This document shows positions 12,701 through 23,553 of a DNA stretch of 56,471 nt, one piece after another; the stretch's first letter is position 1, and every line of letters begins with the position of its first letter. The stretch covers positions 1 through 56,471 of the forward strand of contig MEDY01000176.1 in NCBI GenBank assembly GCA_001724265.1, written 5' to 3'. This DNA comes from Rhizaria sp. SCN 62-66. Its lineage: Eukaryota; Rhizaria, unplaced. The notes beneath the pieces were generated by a model. It worked only from the letters and a program-made list of their open reading frames with translations. It had not been told where the DNA came from and did no database searches. The translations under genes and the position numbers were made by a program.

Positions 12701-15700
12701 CCGTATTTCGATGACGTTGGTATCGCGACGACATTCACTGCCGTCGCCGTCAAGGACTCGGAGCTCACCATCACGTGCACTGTCGTAAATTCGCCAGTGC
12801 CTGTGGCTAACGTGACTGCGTATTCGTACTTTTCGCTCGACGGCCGTTCCTCGTTCCCGCTCGATCTGCCCCTGCTTGAGGTCACCACGTCGTATGTCGT
12901 TGCCACTTTCTTCCTCGAGAACAAGCGCGCCCTCCGCGCGGACACAGGCTTCACGATCTCTTTCATGCCCTCGCTACCACCCGCTGGATACACCCTGGAG
13001 CTGCCGCTGCAGCCGGTGTTTACGACCGTCGACGCCACGAGCTGTGAACTGTCACAGGCGTCGGTCTGGCCCGTTGAGAACCCCGATTCTTCGTCTACGG
13101 TTAATCTCGTTGGTACTGTCACTTACAATGCCACCACGTTTGGGCTGTCGGTGCACTTCCGCTCGACCGCGGTCAAGTGGGAGCTTGTCACACTGAAGTG
13201 CCGTGGCACTCTTGCTGCCGCGAGTGCTGCTCAGACTGTGTACGCGCAGTTCACCCCCGCCTCGACGAACAGCACTCTGCCAGTATTTGACCTCAGGGCT
13301 GAGGTGATGCAGATCATCCCCGAGATTGTCATCACACCCACGACGACGAACCACTACGTCAATGAGTCGAGCTCTATTGCGGTTCCTATCACAATCACGG
13401 AGACGACGATGGAGGGATGGATGATCACAATTTCGACGACGAATACGTTTATTACAGTTTCGAACTGCTACGTCACGGTGCCCGGAGTGTCTGTCAACGG
13501 CACCGCGTCTGATCCCGTTTCTGCCGGTACTGTTACGGTCGATGGAACCACGATTAAGGCGACGCTCAACGATCAAGCGCGGAAGGATGCCGTGGTGACT
13601 GTGTCGTGCTTCGTGCAAAACTATCTGCGCAAGAGCAACATTCGCTGGCTTGGCGTTGCCTCAAAAACTGGCTCGACCTCGTTTGAGTACGGCTTCACCG
13701 CGCACGACATTCTCTATCGGCCGCCTACATTTGATGCGCTGCTGTCGTCATCTATTTACGACGACTATCTGGTGACGCTAACGATGACGACGCTGCTGAC
13801 TTTGCCGCTCGAGATTGGACAAGAGCTCTCGCTCAACATGGAGACGCTTTTCCCTGGCCGCGCAACTGGTAAGCAGTGCTCGATCAAGTTTGGCTCGGCC
13901 GCCACGCGTTCACGCACTATCGGCACTGATGCCCTCGTGTTTACAGTTGATTTCTTCGACGTCCGCGACATCAATACGCTTGTTGAGATAATCTGCCGTG
14001 GTATGACGAACCCGAAGACTGCGGCCGAGGTCGTTCCCATCACGGGCATGCTTGCGGGCGAAGTTCCGCTGTCAATTAGCGTTAAGAACACGTTCGTTAC
14101 CACCACTGTGCCTGGCGCTGTGGTTGCTAGCTCTTACACTTCTGGCACCACCAATGTGGAGCTTGTCTATGAGTTTGTTACACAACGCGACCTCAATGGT
14201 TACGCGGTCCGCATTGTGCCGCTCCGCCGCTTTAACCTTACCACGGGCTGCGCAGCGTTGAATCTGGCGTCCACGTTCACACTGCCCACGGTCGCCGCGG
14301 GCGAGGAGCGCATCATGGAGGTGACGATTGGCGCCACCACGAACATTGGTGACACAGTCAAGATTAGCTGCGTTGTCAATCTCGGCGAGCCGTCCAACGC
14401 GTCAACGTATACGCTATCCTTCACTAAGACGAGCAGCAAGGCGGTACCTGTCGCGGTCACCATGCGCTATGTGGTGCCCGCGCCCGTGTTTGTAGGTTCG
14501 CTGTCGTCGTCGATCTTGGGTGACACCAGTGTTGTGTCCAAGATCAGTGCCCCGATCAGGTTCCCCATTGCGTCGGGTAACACGATCAACTTCAACTACC
14601 AGGACCAGTTCACTCTCTCGAGCGACGTGCGGTGCGCGATTAGCATTAACAATGCGTCGACGTCGCTCACGGTCACGTCATCAACGGCTATCTCGTACAC
14701 ATTCACCTCAGCCCAGGCCAACCTCACCGTGATTGGCCTTGATTGCGTTGGTCTTCGCCTTCCTACGGCGGCATTTACAATCAGCGGTGTAGTCTCAACG
14801 ACTGAGGCGCAGTATAGCTACGTGTACTTCTCGTTTGCGTACACCAATACCCTCGTCACTGCACATGCGCTCGGCAACACCACTCTCAGCACGTACCTGC
14901 CTTCGCAGTCGGGAGTCACCATGGTGGCTACGTTCAAGGCTCTTAAGGATCTCTCGGGATTCGCTTTTGTGTTGTCTGCGACGAACAGGATGTATATTAA
15001 CTCATGTGAATCGATTCCGAGCCTGCTGACTGGCGCTTCGAACACAGCGGAGACAAGCAACATCACACTCACCTTCAGTAGTTCCACGACCGTGAACCAG
15101 GAGATTGCAATCCAGTGCGTTGTGCGCACACTCGCCGCGTCGGCCAAGAGCAACATTATTGGCAACTATTACCTCGGTTCCACATCTGCCGCCGGCTCTG
15201 GCACGGTGCAGTTCGAGTTGGCCACCATTGTGTACTCGTACACTGGCACCGTTACGCAGTCGTCCAATGTGCAGGGTGAGATCAACACTCTCGCATTTAC
15301 GTTCTCCGCGCTTGATGACCTTACAAGTCGCACCCTTACACTCGATTTGGCCACAGTCGCTACTACCGTGACGTCTTGTGACGTACCAGAGACGTTAGTA
15401 AGCCATGCCGCTACTATCAACGGCACTGTGGTGAGCTTCGTGTTCACGGGGTTCACAACGAGTCTTAGTGTCGTCTTCACCTGCGTTGTAATCAACTCCG
15501 TCGCCCGCTCTGGCTCCGAGCTCCGCGCCGTCGTCACCCACCCCACTTCGCTTGCCGCTGCGCTGCCGGTCTACTTCTCCCACAGCGGGCTTATCGCGCG
15601 CGCGCTCACGGACCGCCTTGTCCAGTATGAGTCCTTCGCCGCCGCTGGTTCGCGCACGACTCTCACGCTCAAGTTGCGGCCTAACTTCATCATCACGTCG

Positions 15701-18700
15701 ACGATGTTGATTCGCTTCCCGCTGCCCGCGCACATCATCACTGCGGCGTCGCAGTGGCCGATCACGTGCACGGTCAAGGTTGGAACCGCGGGTGCTGTCG
15801 CCGTCACGCCCATCACCGGCACGAAGTTCTCCTTCACTGGCGTCAGCAGCGGCGTCGCCGGCGTTCTCATCGAGTTTAACTGCCTCAACTTCCCGCTGCC
15901 CGCGACGCCGATGGCTAACGCATCTGAGCTGCTCCTGGCTGTCGTGACCCCTGCTGTCGCGGCTAACACGACTGCCGGCACGGCCGCCGTGGCCGAGCAA
16001 GTTCTCGTCTCCCACACCACGACCGTGCCCGCGTACCCCGCTATCGTGGCTTCGGCCTTCGGCGGTGAGACGGCGATTGTGACTTACGACGAGCCCTACC
16101 CTAACGCACGCACGTCGGTTACCTTCACCACCAAGCCTTCGCTGACCTCTGCTGTTACCGTGGGCTGGGCGATCTCGGCCGAGCTTGCCTTCGAGGTGAC
16201 TCTGCACGCGACTCTCGCCATGGCGTGCACACTCACCGACGGCACTGTCTCGATCACGGGCACGACCAGTGCCACGCGCTCCGCGTCATCGGGTGTGATT
16301 AGCATCTCTTGGGCCGCCGCCTCAGCCGGCACGCTCGACGCGTCCAAGGCGATGCGCTTCCGTTGCACTAATGTCGTCATGCCCGCCGGTCTGCGCTCTG
16401 CCGCTTACTACGGCTCTCTGTCGGCCGGTCCCGCGCCGCTGCGTGCATCGCACTACACGTCGGAGGCGATCGTGTCAGCGCAGCTCGCGGGCCTCTTTGC
16501 GAGCTTCTCGCCGAACATTGTGGGTACCGCCACTGCCGCGTACACCATTAATAGCGTTGGTGTCGACCTCATTGCCGGTAACACTCTTGTCGTGCCCGTG
16601 CCTGAGGGCACGACGCTGGGTCCCTCCGGCGCCGTCGTGTGCCGCGTCGGCACGAGCAACGCCTTCTCTGCGACTCTGCAGACGACGCTGTCACGCGTTC
16701 TGGCTACGGTCCCGCAGAGCGCGTCCGCCAGCAAGACGGACTCCTTCAACTGCACTGGCCTCGCGCCGCCGCGGTCCACGCTCGCGAGTATCAGCACCAC
16801 GAACCAGCTTGCAATTTACCGCTCTCAGGATCTTGATGCAGAGTTTGCTCACGGCTCCGTGACGTCGCCTGTGATTGTCGCGCGCGAGATCACGACTGCT
16901 TCCGACCTCAACACAGTCTCTGTCGACCCCACTACGAGCACGGCTGTGTTTGTTATGCAGGGCTTCTCGTTCTCGCTTATCCCGTCGTCGCGCATCACCA
17001 TCTCAGTCCCCGCCGACCTCACGGTGTCCACGTGCACCATGCTCGGTAGCGACCGCGCCACTGCGCTCGCTGACGTCGCTGTGACTGCAGTGACTTCCAG
17101 TAGCCTTGTTGTCTTCACGTTTGCGTCCAGCGTCGCAACTGCGATTCCCGCGCACCAAGCTGTCGTCAATAGCACAGACTACATTTATGTTGTGCGCTGC
17201 ATTAACGCTAACGTGCCGGCGTACATCGTCGCTCCTTCGAGCACACTCACGACGTCCCTGTACTTCACATTCACGGATAAGCTTAGCTCAGCCCCCGCCA
17301 CTCGCTTCCTGGGCGTCGCGGCGCCCGACATGGGTACTGTCGCCGTCAACACGATGCCGTGGCCGTCGACGCAGGGCTCGCTTGTCATCACGTGGAGCAA
17401 CCACAGCTTCTCGCTCACTGCTGGTGACGCTATTTCTGTGTCGTTCACCAATAGTACCGCACTGCTGTTTGACACTCAGCATAACTCATGCGCCGTCCGT
17501 GGCACGTCTGTCACTGCACTCGTCACGCAGTCCACTAGCACTGGCTTTGTTCTCACGGTCATGGGCGCCGTGCCGGCTGCGATGGGCACGACGTTCATGC
17601 TCACGTGCTCGCACGTTACCACCGCAACAGTGCTGGGCCAGGAGCCCGCCACGGCCTCGTCTTCACTGAGTGTTTTGCGTCTCAACAACGCGGCCCAAGT
17701 TAAGGCCACGACCGCTAAGGTCACGTTCCCTGTGCTTGTCACGCGCCCCTTGTCGATGACGCTCACGGCTGGACTTGTCACGCCGTCGAGCTTCTCCTCC
17801 GCTTCGGGCACGCTCAATATGACTTTGCGTGCGTCTGACACACTGCCGCCTGGCGCACAGCTCGTCTTCCCGCTCCCCACTAACATGTGGACTGTGACGG
17901 CGTCTTCGTGCACGGGCTCCATTGCAGGTGCTGTCGTCGCATCGTCTAACGGTGCGAACACCAACTTTGTGTACTCGTTCTACAACGTGCTGCCTGCTGC
18001 CACCACATTCACGCTGTCGTGCACCACCGCTTCATCGGCTACTGTGTTCCGCCCGTCGTCATCGGTTATTGTGTCTGTCACAGCGGACGCCACCACAAAC
18101 GGTACCACCACACTGACTGTGCCCGCTGTCGTTGGCACCATCGGCACGCCCGCAGATGTTGTACTCTCGGCGCCGCGCGTTGGCGCTCTGACCAACATTA
18201 CTGTGCGCCTTCCCTCCATCGCCGCTCCGCTGGCGTCCGCCTCGATCGCTATCGGTCTCCCCGCTGGCACATCGCGCACGACCTCGGCCGCCTGCACGCT
18301 CACGCCGCGCGTCGGCGAGACCCCAGTTACGACCGTCTCGCTCTCGGGTTTCACTGTGACATCGAACACGACCGCGTTTACTACTAAGTTGACGCTTGCG
18401 ATCTCTGGCACCATGACCACAGGCACGTCGCTCACGCTCTTTTGCACGGGATTCCGCGCCCCGCTCGCCGTCGCCGCGGCGTCCAACACCACGCTCGAGG
18501 CCATCGCCACGCAGGGCGGCGCGGCCTCGGATGCCGGCCAGATCGCCGCGCGCACTCAGCTGATCTCCGCGGGCGTCACGGCCTTCCCCAACGCCGCGGC
18601 CACATTCTCCTTCGGCGGCACTGCGGGCAGCACGTCGACTCTGTCGGCTAGCTTATCCGCGATTGGCTTTGATCTCCCGATCAACTCGGTGCTGACTGTT

Positions 18701-20518
18701 GCGGTGCCACCCGGCGTGACACTCGCGGCCGGCACCAGCGGCACGGCATGCGTGTTTGATGATACCGTTCCTGTCGTTGTTTCGATTGACTCAACCACGA
18801 ACCTGGTGTCGTTCAACTTCCAGTCCGCGGTGACGGCGCGGACCGGCACCACGATGCTGGCACTTGAGTGCATTGCGGCTTTCGTGCTGCCTTCGGAGGA
18901 GATCGTGCGCACCTCGGCCGAGGTCATCTTGTACTCGCCCACGGGCCAGGCCAACTTGCTGACGCCGCTGCTGACTGCCCAGGCGCCCTTCACGGGCATC
19001 AAGGGCGCCACGCTGCAGGTCGAGATTGCCGCCGTCAACGCACAGGTCAACGTTTCCACGTCGCTGCGCTTCAACATCCTGCCGATGACTGTGAATGCGG
19101 CTGCGGGCGATTCGCTTATCATGGTTGCGCCCATACGTTTCACGTACGTTGCTAACGCTAACAACATGACGACAGCGTGCTTGCTTTCGACGTCGTCGCA
19201 GGCCGTCGTGCGTCTGACGATTGTGGCGAACCCTTCTGACAGCACTGTCTTGTACACGCTGCTCTTTGTCTCTGCCGCCAATCTCCGTGGCACGACTGCG
19301 TCTCAGGTCACATGCAGTAACATTCGCACCCCCTCCGCGGCTGTTGCCGAGGCCCGCGGGCTTGCTACGCTCAAGTCATCCGCCGGCGCGGTCCGCGGCT
19401 CGGGCACCACGAGTGCCATCTTCTCGCCCATCATCGCCGCGGCTTTCGCGACGCAGTGGAGTCGTATCATCCCGCAGTCCACCATCGCCGGTTCCGACTA
19501 CGGCATGCTGACCGTGCTGCTGTCACCGCTGACGTCCGCACTGGGTCTCGGTAGCACGTTCATCGTGACTCTGCCGCCCACATGGTCCATCACGCCCAAC
19601 GCTATCACCTGCGCCGGATCGTTCGGCAACGGCAACCGCCAGTCGGCGACGCTTACCTTCACGACGTACGCGCCCACGGTGGTTGACGCCGCCAACAAGG
19701 TGCTGCGTGTGTCGGCGCCGACGATGCAGTTCAAGCCCACCGACAGCAAGCTTCGTATCTTCTGCGACAATGCGGTTCGCGTGCCTGCCGTGGCGACGGC
19801 TGCGGTGACGGGCCCGTTCGTGTCGATTATCGACGCTAGTAACAATCCGCTGCTGCAGGCGCTGAACGTGGAGATTCCGGCGATCACTGCGACGGCTGTT
19901 TCGGTCAACTATCTCACCTTTACGGTGCAGTTTTACTCCGCGACCAGTTCGCTGTCATCCGATGACATTCGTGCGCTCACCGTTATCTTTGGCAACATCG
20001 CTGAAATCCCGCTTGACAACGTCTTTGTGCGGAGTCAGGCCGTGTCGTCTTCTCGCTCTTTGGCCGCCGGCTTCAGCGAAGGCCTCGCAATTGGGCTCCA
20101 TGGCACGGGTGGCGTGATCCCGCTTGATGTCAACATGGTGATTGTGCCGGTGGCAGACCACAAGAACAGCATCGAGGATCTGTATGACATGGTTTCGCAG
20201 CGGTCGTCGACGCTGCTCCAGAGCATGAACTCCGTCACAGCGCACAACGCGCAGACGATTGCCGATGTTAAGGAGACGGCGTTCCCGGCCACCTGCGCCA
20301 ACGGCGTCAAGGACAACACCGAGACTGACATTGATTGTGGTGGCAGCTCGTGCCTGCCGTGCCTGGCGACCAAGGCATGCTCTGCTACCTCTGACTGTCA
20401 CGTTGGTACTTGCACGGGCGGCTACTGCACTGGTAAGACCAGTGCTGCGGCCGGACTTACCGTCACCGCTACCACCATCGTGGCCGCGCTTGTCGCGATG
20501 ATTGCTCTCCTCTTGTAA
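785..20518 (+). CDS. Giant GPI-anchored repeat surface protein (about 6,500 aa), with three in-frame UAG codons
   Basis: Two exons, 785-844 and 1079-20518, give about 6,499 residues if UAG is sense. Exon 1 encodes almost exactly a signal peptide (hydrophobic core FFTLFTVVAFATVAL), and splicing creates a plausible VALA|QTS cleavage site. The rest is about 47 degenerate tandem units of roughly 110-150 residues. Each opens with an SSY-like motif, then an alternating strand such as TTLTLTF, one Cys near the middle, and a second Cys in a motif like AGTxLxFxC followed by xVxNP. They look like beta-sandwich domains with one disulfide. The C-terminus has a Cys-rich module (CANGVKDNTETDIDCGG and further Cys) known from many secreted proteins. 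It ends in a Ser/Thr/Ala linker and a hydrophobic stretch reaching the stop, as in a GPI signal. In-frame UAGs lie at residues ~630, ~1798 and ~3290; reading continues without frame change to UAA at 20516. Likely a cell-coat or adhesion molecule. The family is not recognised and the function is inferred from architecture. Confidence 0.85.
845..1078 (+). other. Intron 1 of the giant surface-protein gene
   Basis: Phase-0 intron of 234 nt, donor CTG|GTACGT, acceptor CTCGTCAG|GCT. Its length is a multiple of three and it has no in-frame stop, so unspliced it would read as protein. That translation is Cys/His/Phe-rich and unlike the repeats. Removing it joins the signal-peptide core to its AQTSS cleavage region, which is the main support. 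Confidence 0.8.
2906..2908 (+). other. In-frame UAG read as sense (giant gene, site 1)
   Basis: Context GAA-UAG-GGT. The next codons continue the repeat and include its conserved second Cys four residues on (GTFICTV). Ungapped alignment to sister units puts R, Q, T, E or K at this position, for example the Q of SAGTQLVITC. Confidence 0.85.
6410..6412 (+). other. In-frame UAG read as sense (giant gene, site 2)
   Basis: Context GTT-UAG-GTC. It lies in a beta-strand just before the conserved motif SAGTAIDLVC of the same repeat unit, which is completed in the same frame. Confidence 0.85.
10886..10888 (+). other. In-frame UAG read as sense (giant gene, site 3)
   Basis: Context TTC-UAG-CGC. It sits in an inter-unit stretch; the same frame goes on into SHPIVSAY, matching the unit boundary AHPIVSAY near 8155-8180. 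The frame then stays open for another 9.6 kb. Confidence 0.85.
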
Positions 20519-21249
20519 ACAAGTGTTGAGCAGCAGTCGCGGCGGAAAGCAAGCTACGCAGCGTAATGTCGCTGTAAGTTTCTTTTTACTCTCATCATTT
20601 TTGTGTTAATTTTCTGCCCAACCCAAACCTCTCACTTCCTTAGAGTGGTTTCATAGCATTGTACGTATCGTTTTAGTAACCTTTTGGATATGGTTTGTAC
20701 CTGTATTTTAGTGCGTTGTTTGTCGTGTAAATCTTTGTGACACGAACTGGTTTCTTTGTTTTAGCATCGCGTGCAGTCTCTATCTGTCGTCTCCATCACT
20801 CTCAAAGCTATATAGTGGAGTGCGGCTGCGTACATGAGGAGTGACAGCACGCCTGTGCGTATTTTAGTCGTGTGTATGTGTAAATTGTGTGTTTGCGCGT
20901 CGTGTTTGTCATATCAAGTTTATATCTTTCCTGTTTTTTGTTTTTATTAGTTTTGTGCTGCGCTGTCTGCCTTGACACGGGCTGTTCAAGAGAACGTCGA
21001 TAGGAAAAGGCTCTGCGTACAAAGCGCTTGATGTTACATAGAACTGCACATGCTCACGCACTCACAATTACACACTCGCTCGCGCGCACTTCTGGGAAGA
21101 TGTGACCGATGGGTGTTAAGTTACTTTGTATTTTTAATTGCAAGTTATACCCCAAATTTATTATCCATAATACCATCGTTTTATTTCACCTTGTGACAAT
21201 ACAAAGCCATTTACTTTATCTTCGACGACAGCTCTGTTGATCTTCAGCT

Positions 21250-21273
21250 ATGTTTCAACATGTGTTGAAACAT
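21250..21273. repeat. 11-bp perfect inverted repeat
   Basis: ATGTTTCAACA, a 2-nt TG centre, then TGTTGAAACAT. It lies about 0.7 kb past the giant gene's stop. It could be a 3'-end RNA hairpin, a protein-binding palindrome, or chance. Confidence 0.6.
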
Positions 21274-21820
21274 GTGCTTCGGGTTGTGTTCAAGTTAAAG
21301 TTTGAGAGTTCGAGAGTTCAACGATTGAACATGTGTATTTCGTGGTATTTCGTATGCCCCTATTGGGGGCGTGTAACACTGATACAGTATTAAAGATACA
21401 TATGATGTGACGAGTAAATATAAACACATATAAACAAACACATATAAACAGACAAGATAAAGAACAAAGGTGCTTAGTGCGAGGAGAGACGGCTTAGTTT
21501 CAGCGGTTTCTATACAACAAGCACCGAAGTCAACGATAAGAGCCGCAAACAAGAGCAGAGGAGGCCTCTGTCAAGATTGACATCGGCAATATACGCGAAG
21601 CAAGCAAACACATGCGTCAGAATGTACATCTTAGCGCGAACGCAAGCGGGGCAGGCTGCGCAGTTGGTCAGACATGCATTCATCAGCAGACAACGGAGAC
21701 AAGGACGGAGACAATCAAGCTTCGACTTGCAAGAGGAAAAGAGGGAGGGCAGTGATTAACAAGCGAGAGGCACAGATAGATTGGGTAGCTAGCGAAGCGC
21801 ACGCAGACGCACGCGGAGGC

Positions 21821-21851
21821 CGAGCGATAACCCCGAAGTTCGGGAGGCTCG
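21821..21851. repeat. Nested stem-loop
   Basis: Outer stem CGAGC/GCTCG encloses an inner palindrome CCCGAA-G-TTCGGG. It lies in the GC-richer patch of the gap and could be part of a structured transcript. It does not fit a tRNA T-arm. Confidence 0.4.
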
Positions 21852-22951
21852 ACAACCGCAACTAAGGCGGCGCTGCACTGTTTTGCATTACACAACGCAG
21901 CATAGTATTCCACATCGCACAGCGAAGTGACAAGCAAAGTGAGGCAACGCTGAGTCAGCAAGTCAGACAATGGAGTGTCGGCAAACGTTTTGTTAGTGTT
22001 AGTGTTCTGCTAACGTGCGCATACGTACACGCACGCCGTCGATAATTAGAAGCTGTTAGAGGAGCGTCAATGAGTAACGATACCACAAACAGCCCCGCTT
22101 AAGTGCGATCACGCAAAACACTATCTCAGCTGAGCAACAACGCACCTAACACTACATTTGTTACTAGCAAAAAGGAAACAACAAAACGAAAGAACGAGAA
22201 GAAGAAACCGCGATAATATAAAAAAAGAATCATGACAAGAAACTAGGCAAGAAAGCCAACACAGAGTTCACCCACTGGTTGTGTCACAACAGTGCTCTTG
22301 GTTTTTTGTGTGTACTGTTGCAGTGTTGTCATTGCTGATGTCGTTCTGGAGGCATTTTCTCAAGAAGGTTGTTGTTCTAATCATATACTACGACGATGGC
22401 TGTAATCATAATAATAAGGTCAGTCTTTTTGTTTCAATATCTCACGTCTCAACATGTTGATCGACATGCATCTGATGAGTGCGTATTTTCTGTTCTTTCC
22501 GGTAACGACTGCCCCTGTCCATTTGCGCGTGAATTGTGATGGCCTGTGCGGTCGCAACGTGAATGACCTACCACTGCAACTGGGGTAACGTGTCAAGTTG
22601 CGACGCAGCACGGCGCTCGTACAGTTCACAGCATTATATGACCTTAAGCAAGCATTACACTAAGGACAGAAGTTGATCATAAAAGAACATGAAGAGCGTC
22701 GGGACGCGGTAAGATTTGCGGGACGAAAAGAAAGACACAAGAGCGAATGAGACTTTTGTTTGAAACAAAATGAAAAAGAACAAAAAGCTAATCATTTTTA
22801 AAACAAAAACAAACAAAGTAGACGCAACCAGCACAAACTCAAGTGGTTCTGGAACCCCAGCGACAAGCAACGGCAACAGCAACACCACAATCACGTGCTA
22901 GAATAGTTCACTTGATCGTACGTTCGTTAGTAAGTTCGCTGGCTGCTCGCC

Positions 22952-23516
22952 TTACATGGGCACTCCGGCCGCGTCGTCCTCCTCCTCGTCCTCGCCTTCC
23001 TCCGCAATGGGGCCCGCCGCCGCCGTCGCCGCCGACCCGCCGGGCGTGAGCCCCCCAGCCGCACTGCCGCTGCCGCTGCCGCTGCTGGGCGAGACAGGCG
23101 ACGCGTTGCCACCATTGCCGTGACCGTGGCCGCCGCTGTGCGCGCGCGCGACGCCGGGCTTGGCGCCAGGCAGCACGATGACGGGCGCGGCCGAGAGGCG
23201 CGCGTCGCGAGCTTGCACGAACTGGCTCTGCGCGGGCGCGCCGGGGCCCAGCACGAAGCCCGCGGTGGCGGCCGCGGCGCCTGCGGCGGCGACGGCGGCG
23301 GCGGGCTCGCACACGGCGGCGGCGCGCGCAAAGGCGTTGCCAATGTAGACGTTGCCGACCTTGCTGCTGACGCCGGAGCTGTTGTTGCTGCCGCCGGGGC
23401 CCGCGAGCGCGAGCTCCACGTCGCCAGAGCCCGCGCCGGCGGCATCGTGGCGCTGGCCGGCGTAGGCCTTGCTGCGGGGGCTGGCCGAGCCGGCCTTGGC
23501 GGTGGCCGCGGCGCCG

Positions 23517-23553
<37 letters not shown>

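Larger units (their letters stand above)
1079..19920 (+). repeat. Array of about 47 degenerate tandem domain repeats in the giant protein
   Basis: Protein-level repeats of about 330-450 nt each; DNA identity between units is low, so this is an old, diverged array. Landmarks recur in order: SSY-type start, hydrophobic alternating strand, mid-unit Cys, AGT/PAGT motif, second Cys followed by xVxNP, then a short proline-containing link to the next unit. Some units lose one or both Cys (for example around 1850-2210 and 10130-10520). The last ten or so are richer in Ala/Thr/Val and in GC. Confidence 0.8.
20519..22951. other. 2.4 kb gap between convergent genes, no gene recognised
   Basis: Lies between the UAA of the giant gene and the stop of the PMCA gene on the other strand, so it should contain two 3' UTRs and terminators. 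The longest frames are below 100 codons and have no coding character. It holds two clear hairpins, listed separately, and a more GC-rich patch at about 21560-22000. Confidence 0.5.

Noticed and set aside
785-20518. Four separate genes, each ending in UAG, instead of one giant gene
   Set aside because: The pieces are in one frame, the gaps between them are 10-26 codons of continuing repeat sequence, only the first has a signal peptide and only the last a GPI-type tail.
21295-21552. Small hydrophobic protein on the minus strand in the 2.4 kb gap
   Set aside because: Its hydrophobic stretch comes from a simple (TATAAACA)-like repeat region; no coding character.
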